Positions 37,967 to 47,496 of a stretch of 64,000 nucleotides of DNA are shown one piece after another (position 1 is the stretch's first letter; each line of letters starts with the position of its first letter). A program made the position numbers and the translations under genes. The notes beneath the pieces are model-generated. The model did not search any database. It was not told the DNA's origin and saw nothing but the letters and a program-made list of their open reading frames with translations. This DNA comes from JAEZBP01 sp963832725 (GTDB lineage: Bacteria > Myxococcota_A > Polyangia > Polyangiales > Sandaracinaceae). The stretch is taken from the NCBI GenBank assembly GCA_963832725.1, contig CAWHVG010000002.1:62001-126000 (forward strand), given 5' to 3'.

Positions 37967-39250
37967 TCAGCGGGTGAGGTGCGCGACCAGCTCGACGTGC
38001 GGCGTCTGGGGGAGGGTGTCGTAGGCGGTGAGGGAGACGCGTCGCCAGCCGCTCGCCCGAAGGCGGGCCAGGTCGCGCGCGAGGCCCTCGGGGCCGCAGC
38101 TCATCACGTGCAGGCGCGCTGCTTCGACGTGTCCGAGCGCGGCACAGACCTCTTCACCGAGCCCTTTGCGTGGCGGGTTGGCGATGACGACGTCGGGGCG
38201 CTCGCGCGCCGAGGCGAGGAATGTCTCGGCCTTCTGGGGCGCGACGCCGAGGGCCGCCGCGCTCTCCGGGTAGCTCTCGCACGGAACGACCCGCTCGAAC
38301 AATCGCCGGAGCAGCGCGGTGGTCACGCCCGCGCCGGCGTAGAGATCCCAGGCCAGCGCGCCTGAGAGCGGCCGCCCCGACTCGTCGTGCATCAGGTCAT
38401 GGTACGCCCGTTCGATGACCCGCGGGCTCGGCTGGAGGAACCCGAGCGGGCCGATCTCGACCGGCACGCCGGCCAGCGTGACCTCGAGCGAAGCGAGCCC
38501 GCGCAGCACGTGCGGCGCCGACCCGCGGATGGCGTTGCCCCGCGCCGGCTGCACGCTCCACGCGACCCCGTCGGCAGCGCGAAGCCTCTCCGGCAGCTCG
38601 CGGGCGGCGCGGCTCTCTTCGCTCGCCGTGACCAGCGTCACCAGTACGTGGGCGCCGTCGGTCTTCAGCCACACGTAGCGGAGATCCCCTTCGCCGTGCG
38701 CCTCGTCGAAGGGCACGACGCCGGCGGCGGTCGCCTCCCGCGCGAGCTCGTCGGCCGCTTCGGTCAGCCGCGGGTGATCGACGAGGCACCCTTCCATGTC
38801 GGCGCCCTGGTGGGTGCCCCGCGCCCAGCTGCCGAGGCGCAGCGCTCCGGCGCGTCCGAAGGCCACCCGCTTGCTCGACGCGCGGTAGCCCAGCGCCGGC
38901 TCCGCGTACACCAGCGCAGAGACCTCCAGCCCGAGCCCCGCGAGCATCGCCCGCTTCTGTTCGCGCTGCGCGTCCTCCTCGAGCTCCATCAGCGGGCAGC
39001 CGCCGCAGCTTCCGTCGCGCGCGACGTGGCGAGGGCAGGGTGCGTCCCGGCGCGCGGGGTGAGGGTGCTCAATCGCGTCTGCTCGTCCGACCGCCCGCGG
39101 GTGCTGCCGAGAGCGATGCACGATCGTCACCGCCGCCCGCTCCCCACCGAAGAGCCCGGGCACGCGCACCTCGAGCGGGCCCGCGCGACCGACTCCATCG
39201 CCGGCCGGCGAGATCCGCTCGATGTCGACGTCGATTCGCTCCTGCACCAC
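37967..39250 (-). CDS. class I RNA (uracil-5-)methyltransferase, RumA/TrmA family
   Basis: A 427-residue protein with the RlmC/RlmD/TrmA layout: an N-terminal TRAM-like OB domain ('DIERISPAGDGVGRAGPLEVRVPGLFGGE'), and Cys residues for a [4Fe-4S] cluster ('APCPRHVARDGSCGGCPLME'). A central region and a SAM-binding domain follow, with 'AWDLYAGAGVTTALL' and 'DVVIANPPRKGLGEEV', and the catalytic Cys in 'LHVMSCGPEGLARDL'. It should methylate uridine-5 in rRNA or tRNA; the target cannot be told from sequence. It starts at tandem GTG codons (39250/39247). Confidence 0.9.
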   Translation of the reverse strand: MVQERIDVDIERISPAGDGVGRAGPLEVRVPGLFGGERAAVTIVHRSRQHPRAVGRADAIEHPHPARRDAPCPRHVARDGSCGGCPLMELEEDAQREQKRAMLAGLGLEVSALVYAEPALGYRASSKRVAFGRAGALRLGSWARGTHQGADMEGCLVDHPRLTEAADELAREATAAGVVPFDEAHGEGDLRYVWLKTDGAHVLVTLVTASEESRAARELPERLRAADGVAWSVQPARGNAIRGSAPHVLRGLASLEVTLAGVPVEIGPLGFLQPSPRVIERAYHDLMHDESGRPLSGALAWDLYAGAGVTTALLRRLFERVVPCESYPESAAALGVAPQKAETFLASARERPDVVIANPPRKGLGEEVCAALGHVEAARLHVMSCGPEGLARDLARLRASGWRRVSLTAYDTLPQTPHVELVAHLTR

Positions 39251-39433
39251 GCCGAGCGATAGCGCGCGCGGCGCGCAGAGGACAGTCGCGCCACTGGCGT
39301 CGGATCGGGGCGCACCGTCTCGCGCTCAGGGAGCGCTCGACACGCCGCGTCACACCAGGGAAACCCGATGGCGCGGCGCGCCGGATGCATCGCGGCCCGC
39401 TGCGCTTCGAACGCGTGGCCGTCGTGGCGGGGC

Positions 39434-39721
39434 TCAGCGCGCCTTGGCGATGGCGCGGGCGAGCTGCCCCTTGTTCATCTTGCTGCGGCCGTGGATGTCG
39501 AGCTTCTTGGCCTCGCGGTAGAGCTGATCCTTGGTCTGCTCGTCGAGGTTGCGGCTCGCGCTCCGTCGTCGCGCCTGGGTTCGCCCCTGCTCCGCGCGCT
39601 CTTTGTTCACCGTGCGGGCGGCGATCTCCTTGGCGCGTCGGGTCGAGCGCCCGCGCTTCTTCTCGCTCTTCTTCACGTGACGGTACTGACGCTCGTCCTT
39701 CTCACTCCACGCCTTGGGCAT
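39434..39721 (-). CDS. small basic protein with Rho_N-like C-terminus
   Basis: A 95-residue, strongly charged protein. The N-terminal part 'MPKAWSEKDERQYRHVKKSEKKRGRSTRRAKEIAARTVN' resembles the small 'plasmid stabilization'-labelled proteins found in many chromosomes. The end 'KDQLYREAKKLDIHGRSKMNKGQLARAIAKAR' is of the Rho N-terminal/SAP-like helical type that binds nucleic acid. The ATG at 39721 lies inside the end of the radical SAM gene (20-base overlap), with GAGGAGGAAGC before it. It probably binds DNA or RNA; the 'plasmid' label of the family should not be taken as evidence of a plasmid here. Confidence 0.85.
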   Translation of the reverse strand: MPKAWSEKDERQYRHVKKSEKKRGRSTRRAKEIAARTVNKERAEQGRTQARRRSASRNLDEQTKDQLYREAKKLDIHGRSKMNKGQLARAIAKAR

Positions 39722-40892
39722 GCTTCCTCCTCGTCTCGGGCTGGGTCTCGGGCTGGATGGTGGGCCCGCCCCGACGGAGCCGCTGCGCGTGGGCGTGGCT
39801 CGCGTCCCAGAGGCCGGCCAAGGGCGCGCTGCAGGCGGAGCAGCGGCCGTCATCGAGGCTCATCGACGTCGTGCGGAAGTCGCAGCGCCGCACGGCCACC
39901 GCGTGGCACTGGGAACAGCGCGTGTGGGCCAGGGCGGAGGCGGCCGCGACGTTGCCGACGTACACGTGACGCAACCCGCGCTCGTACGCGGCGTCGGCCG
40001 CCGAGAGCAGGAGCTCCGTCGACGGCGGAGGCGCCTCGTGCCGGTAGCGCGGCTGTGCGGCGTTGAGGTGCCAGGGCATGTTCGGATCGAGGCGCGCCAG
40101 CTCCTCAGCCATTTCGCGGAGCCGGTCGGCGTCGTCGTTCAGCCCCGGCACCACCAGCGTCACGACCTCCACCCAGAAGCCCATCGCCTTGGCGCGGGCG
40201 AGGGTGTCGAGCACCGCGTCCATGTTCGCGCCGAGCGCGCGGTAGCTGCGCGCGTCGAAGGCCTTGAGGTCAATCCGCACGGCGTCGGTGACGGAGCGCA
40301 TCATCGAGAGCGCCTCCGCGGTCGTATGCCCGTCGGTGATGATCGCCGTGGTCAGTCCCGCGGCGCGCGCCTCGGCGAAGATCGCGTGCATCCACTCGGC
40401 GGCGATGAAGGGCTCGTTGTAGGCCGCGCAGAGGACCTCCGCGCCGGCCTCGAGCGCCTCCGCGACCAACGCCCGCGGGGTCATCGGCGTCGGCGCCTCT
40501 TCCGTGGACTCGCGGAGCGCCTGCGAGAGGTACCAATTGTGGCAGTAGGGGCAGCGCAGGTCGCAGCCGTACATGCCGAAGGTCAGCGCCAGCGCGCCCG
40601 GGTGAACGTGGAAGATGGTGTTCGTCTCGACCGGCCTCACGTAGCGGCGCGAGACGTAGCCCCAGGGCGCGAAGACCCGGCCGTCGCGGTTGAAGCGGAC
40701 GCCGCACACGCCGTGCTGTCCCGGCTTGAGCTTGCAGCGATGAGCGCAGGCCACGCAGCGCACCGCCGACCCGCCGGCGGGCTCGACCAACTCCGCGAGG
40801 GCGGTGCGTTCGTCGAGCTCGGACGAGAGGCGAGCCACGGCGAGAGGGAGCAATCGGCGACGTGCGCTCATGCACGAGCCGGTAGGCGCCAT
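39702..40892 (-). CDS. AmmeMemoRadiSam-system radical SAM protein
   Basis: A 396-residue radical SAM enzyme. The [4Fe-4S]-SAM motif is CxxxCxxC in 'YGCDLRCPYCHNWY'. Before it is a Cys cluster, 'CVACAHRCKLKPGQHGVCGVR', as in AmmeMemoRadiSam (AmrS) and pyruvate-formate-lyase-activase relatives. Further motifs are 'AAYNEPFIAAEWMHAIF', 'RIDLKAFDARSYRALGAN' and 'VTLVVPGLNDDADRLREMAEEL'. The tail adds a Cys-rich zinc-ribbon-like segment ('CSQCHAVAVRRC' ... 'CSACSAPL'). The partner AMMECR1 and Memo genes of the system are not in this window. The product is unknown. ATG at 40892 is chosen for the GGGGGG box; ATG 40871 is possible. Confidence 0.88.
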   Translation of the reverse strand: MAPTGSCMSARRRLLPLAVARLSSELDERTALAELVEPAGGSAVRCVACAHRCKLKPGQHGVCGVRFNRDGRVFAPWGYVSRRYVRPVETNTIFHVHPGALALTFGMYGCDLRCPYCHNWYLSQALRESTEEAPTPMTPRALVAEALEAGAEVLCAAYNEPFIAAEWMHAIFAEARAAGLTTAIITDGHTTAEALSMMRSVTDAVRIDLKAFDARSYRALGANMDAVLDTLARAKAMGFWVEVVTLVVPGLNDDADRLREMAEELARLDPNMPWHLNAAQPRYRHEAPPPSTELLLSAADAAYERGLRHVYVGNVAAASALAHTRCSQCHAVAVRRCDFRTTSMSLDDGRCSACSAPLAGLWDASHAHAQRLRRGGPTIQPETQPETRRKHAQGVE

Positions 40893-41203
40893 CGCGGGCC
40901 CCCCAACGAGGCCTAGGCGCGCGTCGCGCGTCGGGTGCCCCCACGTTCTGGGCGCTCGATCGCGGGTGGCGAAGGGCTCGGAGGGCGCAGCGCTCCTTCC
41001 GATCGCCGGCCGCAGGATTGAAGCGACTCGTCCTTCGTCCGTCGAAGGGGGCGTGTCGCGAACGAAGAGCCGGCCCGAGACGCCCCGCTGTCGCGGGCCG
41101 AAACGATTCGCCCGTCCGCCCGGATTTCTGATAGGCCTTCGGGCGGCCGATCAATGTGCCGCGCGCGAGCATCGGAGAAGCGCGCGGTGAGAAAGGAACT
41201 TCC
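40893..41203. other. intergenic region between divergent genes, nothing clear
   Basis: About 310 bases carry the two opposite promoters of the radical SAM gene and the YXWGXW lipoprotein gene. A GAAAGGAAC ribosome-binding site ends it. No convincing -35/-10 pair, repeat or RNA gene was found. Confidence 0.4.
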
Positions 41204-42461
41204 ATGCGAGCACGACAGGTCGCTACCTGGGTATCGCTCTCGATCGCGTTGACTCTGAGTGGCTGCTACGCCCGGGCGCGCGTCGCATATCGACCGGCCA
41301 CGGTCAGTGGCACGGTGAGCGTGAACGTGCCCGACGAGGTGGTCGTGCCGGCGCCGCCGCCGCCGCTGCAGCAGGCGGCTGCGCTGCCGCCGCAACCCGG
41401 ACCGAACGCCGCTTGGGTGCCCGGTCACTACCACTGGGAAGGCGGCTGGCGATGGGTGCCCGGCCACTGGGAGCCCAACCGAGGCGGACAGCGTTGGGTG
41501 CCGCCGGTCGCGCACGAGCGCGGTGGCAGCGTCGTTTACCACGCGGGCTACTGGCAGCCCGAAGAGCAGGAGCCGCCGCCCGTGTACGCGACGCCGGGTA
41601 CCGTCCGTGTCGCCCATCGGCCGCCGCCTCCGCAGGGCGGTGTGGTGCACGCGACGCCGGGCGGTGGAGCGCCGCCTCCGCAGGGCGGTGTGGTGCACGC
41701 GACGCCGGGCGGTGGAGCGCCGCCTCCGCAGAGCGGTGTGGTGCACGCGACGCCGGGTGGTGGAGCGCCGCCCCCGCAGAGCGGTGTGGTGCACGCGACG
41801 CCGGGTGGTGGAGCGCCGCCTCCGCAGGGCGGTGTGGTGCACGCGACGCCGGGCGGTGGAGCGCCGCCTCCGCAGGGCGGTGTGGTGCACGCGACGCCGG
41901 GCGGTGGAGCGCCGCCCCCGCGGAGCGGTGTGGTGCACGCGACGCCGGGTGGTGGAGCGCCGCCGCCGCGAGGAGGTGTGGTGAGCGCGACGCCCGGCGG
42001 CGGGAGCAGCCCGAGCGGCTCGGGCGGCGGCGCGACGGTGGCGCCCGGCCAGAACCCCGGGACGGTGACTGCCGGCGGGAGCGTCGGTCGCGTGCAGCAG
42101 CCCGGTCCCGGCCAGGTGCAGGGGCGGGTCGACACCACCCCGAGCCAGCCCTCGGGCGGCGTGGTCGCGACTCGGCCCAATCCGCAGCCGGCACCGCGTG
42201 GTGGTGCGCCGCGCCGGATCCCGCTGAGCTGCCGTGTCGGCGCCGAACGCGCTCCGATGGGGGGGGTCGTGGCGGTCACCGGGACCGGCTTCACCGCGAG
42301 CACCCAGGTCTCGAATCGGCGGTCACCTGGTCTCCGTGGTGGCTCGTCGGGACGGGATGATCCAGGTGCGTGTTCCGAGCTCGCCGGGCGGCGGCGCGGT
42401 TCGCGTGACCCAGAACGGCCAGAGCGCCAGCTGCGGCACGCTTCTGGTGGGGGCGCACTGA
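41204..42461 (+). CDS. YXWGXW-type lipoprotein with 16-residue repeats and IPT domain (one frameshift)
   Basis: A lipoprotein with lipobox 'LTLSGC' (Cys ~24). An N-terminal part follows with 'WVPGHYHWEGGWRWVPGHWEPN', the tandem W-x-P-G-H-W repeats of the YXWGXW family. Eight copies of a 16-residue unit of the type PPPQGGVVHATPGGGA come next, then a Gly/Pro-rich linker. At the end is a single IPT/TIG-like immunoglobulin domain ('VVAVTGTGFTASTQ', then 'RIGGHLVSVVARRDGMIQVRVP'). One extra base near 42318 separates these last parts. After repair the length is ~418 residues. It should be on the cell surface or outer membrane; the Pro/Gly repeat may act as a flexible stalk. Confidence 0.85.
41624..42007 (+). 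repeat. eight tandem 48-bp repeats
   Basis: Eight consecutive 48-bp units encode PPPxxGVVHATPGGGA and differ at only a few positions (Q/R and G/S variants; the last unit has VVSATPGGGS). Near-identity at the DNA level suggests recent expansion and a chance of copy-number change between strains. Confidence 0.9.
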
Positions 42462-42514
42462 CCGAGAAGGACCCGCTCTCCGGGTTCGGAGGTCCTCGCG
42501 CCCGCACACCGAGC

Positions 42515-42805
42515 GGTCCCGGGTGTCAGCTTCACTGTCTCCCGGGACTCCCCGCGCCAGCTCCTGCGCGGCGCCGAGCGCCGCTTCTCGCTTCCATCGC
42601 GGCGTGGCCATTTCGGCCCGCTCGGGGACGGAGCGCTCGCTGGTGGTGACGCTGCGCCACCCGCCTCGTCCCTCACCCCGTCATCACGACCGGGCTCGCC
42701 AACGTGTTCGCCGCCGTCCGCACGGCCGCGGGTGGTCTGGACGTCGAGAGCGAGTCCCGCGTGGTCAATCCGTCCTGCACCGAGATCGCGATCTGCTGGC
42801 GCTGA
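42515..42805 (+). pseudogene. possible decayed gene
   Basis: The plus strand reads as protein in pieces: 'VSFTVSRDSPRQLLRGAERR' near 42530, then, in a different frame, 'GTERSLVVTLRHP' near 42630. A third piece ends at a stop: 'VITTGLANVFAAVRTAAGG' and 'NPSCTEIAICWR'. The frame changes twice and no good start is seen. It may be a small gene with several indels or a true remnant. The family is not recognised. Confidence 0.3.
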
Positions 42806-42870
42806 GTCCGGCATCCCGCGGCGATACGGCGCCTCGCCGGTCTTCGGTGAGATCGGGCGATGCCCGCGAG

Positions 42871-43173
42871 TCAGGCGTGCTTCGGCCGCAGCGGCGTCCC
42901 CTGCGTCGTGCCCTCCACCAGCTCGAACGAGCAGCGGCGGCACACCGGCGGGGTCCGTGCCAGCACCCGCAAGGGGCTGCCCGCGACCATGTAGAGCATC
43001 ATGCTCGGGATGAGCACGCAGAAGTCGTAGGCGAGGAAGGGGGTCGCGGCGAGCATCCCCAAGAGCCCCACGAACCACACCCGCAGGCACCATCGCCAGC
43101 CGGACCACACCCGGATGACCCGCACCGACGTGTCGCACCGAGGACAGTACAGCGGCGAATGTTCCCGTCCCAC
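42871..43173 (-). CDS. small zinc-ribbon membrane protein
   Basis: A 100-residue protein with a CxxC pair near the start ('YCPRCDTSV'), one or two hydrophobic helices ('WCLRVWFVGLLGMLAATPFLAY' and 'FCVLIPSMMLYMVAG'), and a second CxxC pair near the end ('VCRRCSFEL'). The four cysteines could hold one zinc in a ribbon split around the membrane helices. I do not know a named family. It sits between a decayed gene and a hydrolase fragment and is probably expressed alone. Confidence 0.65.
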   Translation of the reverse strand: MGREHSPLYCPRCDTSVRVIRVWSGWRWCLRVWFVGLLGMLAATPFLAYDFCVLIPSMMLYMVAGSPLRVLARTPPVCRRCSFELVEGTTQGTPLRPKHA

Positions 43174-43239
43174 GACCTTTCTTGATGAGGGCGTTCGAGC
43201 GGGCAGGCAAGAGGGGCCCCCTTCGAATTCCGCAGGCCC

Positions 43240-43400
43240 TCAGTCCGGAGAGCTGCTCCACACGCGGATGTAGTCGACGACCATCTGGTCGGGCAGCGCC
43301 GCCGTCGTCGGGGACGCGGTTGTCGCCGAGGTCGTCGGCCCAGCCGCCCACCTGCATCGACGACGGCGATGAAGGGTGCGAGCGGGCGGTGGCGGATGAC
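43240..43400 (-). pseudogene. C-terminal fragment of a family 16 glycoside hydrolase
   Basis: The minus strand reads 'PFIAVV', 'MQVGGWADDLGDNRVPDD' and 'ALPDQMVVDYIRVWSSSPD', in frames that change twice by one base. This is the usual end of GH16 beta-glucanases (a Gly-rich strand, then P-x-Q-M-x-V-D-Y-x-R-V-W). Only about 50 residues remain; the catalytic ExDxxE part is missing. It is therefore a remnant. Confidence 0.55.
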
Positions 43401-43529
43401 GCCGGGACGATAGCAGCGACTCGCCCCCGCCCGCCGAGCGGTCCGTCGAAGTGCGTTCGGACCGACGGCGAGCATCGGCGAGGAGGGACCCCGAAAGCCG
43501 CGAGGCTCTTCGACGGCCTGCCGGCGGGC

Positions 43530-46500
43530 TCAGTACGTGAGCGGCGCCATCCCGTTCGCCGTGCGCTGGTTGTCGTGGAGGCGGACCGGCCAGGGTGACA
43601 TCGGATCGTAGCCGCTCGAGCTCACCGGCAGCGCGTGCAGCGTGCCGCCGCCGACCACGTAGAGCACGCCGTCGCGGAGCAACATCTCGCCGCTCGTCGG
43701 CAGCCCCGTATAGGTCTCGGCGAACGCGTTCGTCGCCGTGTCGAACCCCACCACCTCACCGCCGGCGAGCAGCAGGTAGAGCATGCCGTCGGCCGCGAGC
43801 ACGTCGCCGACGGCGCTCGGCGTGGGCAGGCTGCCCTGCGGAGTGCCGTCGGTGTGGTACGCCGCGAGGCCGGTGGGGGTGCCGACGACGATCAGCGAAG
43901 ACCCCGAGCCGTTCGCGACGATGGGCCCCGTGGTGAGCGGGGTGCTGACGCTCCAGGCGACCGTTCCGTCCGTGGCGATGCGCGCCAGCTTGGTGGCGGA
44001 CGCCACCACGAAGCTGCCGTCGGTCATGATCGCGCCCGGGAAGAAGCGGGGATTGGTCTCCCCGCCGCCGGGATCGACCGAGACGGTGATCGGCATCGCG
44101 CTCCCGCCCGTGTCGTAGAGCGACACGCGCCCGTCGAAGCCGGCGACCCAGCAGCGCGAGCCGAGGATGCTGTCGCGGCCGTCGGTGCCGCCGGTGGCGA
44201 CCGAGCTGCCCGCGCCGCTGCTCAGGTCGACGGCGTAGAGCGCTCCGGCCTGAGTCGTGTAGCCGATGCCGCCGACGTCAATCGGCATGTTCCCGTTGTC
44301 GTTGCAGCAGCCCAGCGAGAGCCACTCCCAGTCGAGGGTCCCGTCTTCCTGGTAGCCGCGGCGGTCGGTGCCGCCGCCGTTGGCGTTCTGGGAGGTGCCG
44401 GTGCCGTCAATCCAGATGCTGGCCCTTCCGCCCGGCTGGGCGCGCGAGGAGGCCGCACCGGTCGTCGGGTCGACGGCGGCCGCCGACGCGCCGCCGGTGA
44501 CGTAGAGCGTCCCGTCCGCCCAGATCGAGAGCTGGGTCCCGGACACGCTGGTGTTCCAGAGCTCGACGCCCGCCGCCGGCGCGGTGAACGCGCAGTGGCC
44601 CATATCGCAGCTCGCCGTGCCGCCCGAGGGTGCGCTGCAGGCGTTCCCGCACGCGCCGCAGTTGGCCAGGTCGCTGTCGAGCGCGGCCTCGCAGCCGTTC
44701 GCGGCCACTCCGTCGCAGTCGCGGTAGCCGGTGTCGCAAGCGAGCGTGCAGCTACCACTGCCGCACGAGGGCGTCGCGTGAGCGCTCCCGCAGATGCTCC
44801 CGCAGCCGCCGCAGTTGGACAGGTCGTTGCTGAGGTCGGTCTCGCATCCGTTGGCGGCGGAGCCGTCGCAGTCGGCGTAGCCGGCGGAGCAGTCGCTCAC
44901 GCAAGCGCTGCTCGCGCAGTGCTCGCCGAACCCGCACGCGGTGCCGCAGTCGCCGCAGTGTGCCGGGTCGACGGTGGTGTCGACGCAGCGCGTGCCGCAG
45001 TGGGTCGTGCCGCCCACGCACTCGAGCACGCAGGCGTCGCTGGCCGGGTCGCAGAATCTCGCCGCCGGTGCAGGTCGTCGCGCCCGCGTCGCAGCGGTCG
45101 GTCGTCTCGTTGCAGGTCTCGGCGCCGTTGCAGGCGATGCCGTCGTCGCAGGAGCGGGCGCTGCCTCCCGTGCATGCCGCCGCGCTCGAGCAGGTCGTGC
45201 CGACCGTGCAGTACGACCCGTCGTCGCACGCGGCTCCCGTGTCGGCCGTCCAGGCCGTCGTGGAGCTGGCGGGCCGGCAGACCTGGCAGGCGTTGCCCGG
45301 GTTGGTCGTCGACGGCGCGTAGCAGACGCCGCCGATCACGCAGCCGGAGCAGGTCGTGAGGCAGGCGTCGGCTCCCGGATCGCAGACCTGTCCGCCGGCG
45401 CAGGTCGTCGTCCCGGGCAGGCAGCGGTCGCCGCTCTCGTCGCAGGTCTCGGTCCCGTTGCAGGCGACTCCGTCACTGCAGGCGAGCGACGCGCCGACGC
45501 AGTTCGCGCTCGCCGAGCAGGTGTCGGACACGGTGCAGAAGAGCCCGTCGTCGCAGCGCCCGCCGACGTTCACGGTCCACGCGCTCGGCGCGCTCGCGGC
45601 GTCGCACACCCGGCAGGCGTTGGTCGGGTCGTGGGTGCCATTCGCGTAGCAGACGCCGCCGATCACGCAGCCTGTGCAGGCCGTGACGCACGCGTCGGCC
45701 GAGGCGTCGCAGACCTGTCCGCTGGCGCAGGTGGTGGCCCCGGCGGCGCAGGAGTCGGTCGCCTCGTTGCAAGTCTCGACGCCGTCGCAGGCCACGCCAT
45801 CGCCGCAGAAGTCCGTCGAGGTGCCGGCGCAAACGCCGCCCGAGCAGACGTCGCCGCGGGTGCAGAAGAGCGCGTCGTCGCAGCTCGCGCCGTCGTTGGT
45901 GCTCCACGCGCTCGCCGAGCGAGCGACGTCGCAGATCTGGCAGGCGTTGCTCGGATCGCGGGTTCCGTCCGCGTAGCAGACGCCGCCGATCACGCAGCCG
46001 CCGCAGCGCGCGACGCAGCTGTCGGCCAGGACGTCGCAGACCTGGTTCGCCGCGCAGGTCGTGGCGCCGGCCGTGCAGGTGTTGCCCGCTTCGTCGCAGG
46101 TCTCGGCGCCGTTGCAGGCGACGCCGTCGTCGCAGCTTCGCGCCGAGCCGCCGCAGGTGGTGCCCGAGCAGGTGTCGCCTTCGGTGCAGAAGAGCCCGTC
46201 GTCGCAGCGCGCGCCGTCGTTCGGCGACCAGCTCGTGGCCGAGGCGCTCGCGTTGCAGACCCGGCAAGGATTGCTCGGATCGACCTGACCGTCGCCGTAG
46301 CAGCTCCCCCCGATGACGCAGCCGCTGCAGGTGGTCACGCAGGCGTCGGTCGCGAGATCGCAGAGCGCCCCGCCGGTGCAGGTCGGCGTACCGGCCGCGC
46401 ACGCGCCGGCGCTCTCGTTGCAAGTCTCGTCGCCGTTGCAGGCGATTCCGTCCGCGCAGCTCCGCGCCGAGCCGCCGCAGGTGGTGCCCGAGCAGGTGTC

Positions 46501-47496
46501 GCCTTCGGTGCAGAAGAGCCCGTCGTCGCAGCGGGCGCCGTCGTTCGGCGTCCAGTCGGCGGCCGAAGTCGACGGATCGCAGACCTCGCAGTCGTTGTCC
46601 GGGTTGCGCTGCCCGATGCCGAAGCAACTGCCGCCGATCACACAGCCGGTGCAAACGGCGATGCAGGCGTCCGATGCCACGTCGCAGATCTCGCCGCTCG
46701 CGCAGGTCGAGGCGCCGGACACACAGGCTCCGCCGCTTTCGTCACAGCTCTCGGCGCCGTTGCAGGCGACTCCGTCGTCGCACTCGCGAGCCGCGCTGCC
46801 CGTGCACGTGCCACCGCTGCAGACGTCACCCGTGGTGCAGAAGAGCCCGTCATCGCAGCTCGCGCCGTCGTTCGCGCTCCACGTATCGCGCGACGCCGAC
46901 ACGTCGCAGACCTGGCAGGGGTCGAGCGGGTCGACCTGTCCATCGCCGTAGCAGACGCCGTCGATCAAACAGCCGCTGCACCCCATCACGCAATCGCCGC
47001 TCACGGCGTCGCAGACCTGACCGCCGGTGCAGGTCGTCGTGCCGGCCTGGCAGGCGCTCGACGCTTCGTCGCAGGTCGCCTCGCCGTTGCAGGCGATGCC
47101 GTCGTCGCAGCTCCGGGCCGTCCCGGCGCAGCTCCCGTCGCCGCCGCAGGTGTCCATCACCGTGCAGAAGAGCCCGTCGTCACAGCGGGCACCCGCGTTG
47201 GGGCTGAACGCGTCCGCCGCGCGCGACAGGTCGCAGACCTGACAGGGATCCGCCGGATCGGTGACGCCGTCCGGGTAGCACACCGAGCCCACCAAGCAGC
47301 CGTTCGCGCAGCGCCCCGACGTCATCCCGCCGTCGGGCGAGGAGGCGTCCATCCCGCCGTCCGGCTGCTGGTTGGCGCCCGCGTCGTCACCGGAGGCGTC
47401 CGGTGTGCTGCTCGACGGTCCGCAGGCCGCGAGGGCCCACATCATCACCAGCACCACCGCGCGGGCGATGGTGGTTCCTCTCGACGATGTCGGCAT
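43530..47496 (-). CDS. large Cys-repeat lipoprotein with C-terminal beta-propeller (one frameshift)
   Basis: The front is a lipoprotein signal (lipobox 'WALAAC', Cys ~25) and an Asp/Gly/Pro linker. Seven tandem units of ~108 residues follow. Each starts C-x-G-C-(V/L)-I-x-G-x-C-(Y/F), continues with 'CDDGLFCT', 'DDG(V/I)ACNG', and ends near 'GQVCD...DAC', with about 18 cysteines per unit. After them come two C-D-C-G-x-C type units ('NGCETDLSNDLSNCGGCGSICG'). The last ~340 residues form a repeated 'W.....G.LY...' type beta-propeller with Trp and Gly-Thr-Leu motifs. An extra base near 45056 joins two frames; total ~1320 residues. It is anchored in the outer envelope and likely heavily disulfide-bonded; its ligand is unknown. 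Confidence 0.85.
45040..47310 (-). repeat. seven ~324-327 bp tandem repeats
   Basis: The repeat DNA of the lipoprotein gene has a period of 324-327 bp. Units at 46141 and 46465 share a run of 69 identical bases, then one mismatch, then more identity. Such local identity within older, diverged repeats points to recent gene conversion or unequal exchange. Confidence 0.85.

Noticed and set aside
39434..39721. Plasmid or toxin-antitoxin element
   Set aside because: The family label 'plasmid stabilization' is historical; there is no toxin partner, replication gene or other plasmid feature.
41624..42007. CRISPR-like array from regular 48-bp repeats
   Set aside because: The repeats are contiguous, lack unique spacers, and encode in-frame protein.
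45040..47310. Mobile element or CRISPR from ~325-bp periodicity
   Set aside because: The period is explained by tandem protein repeats in one lipoprotein gene.
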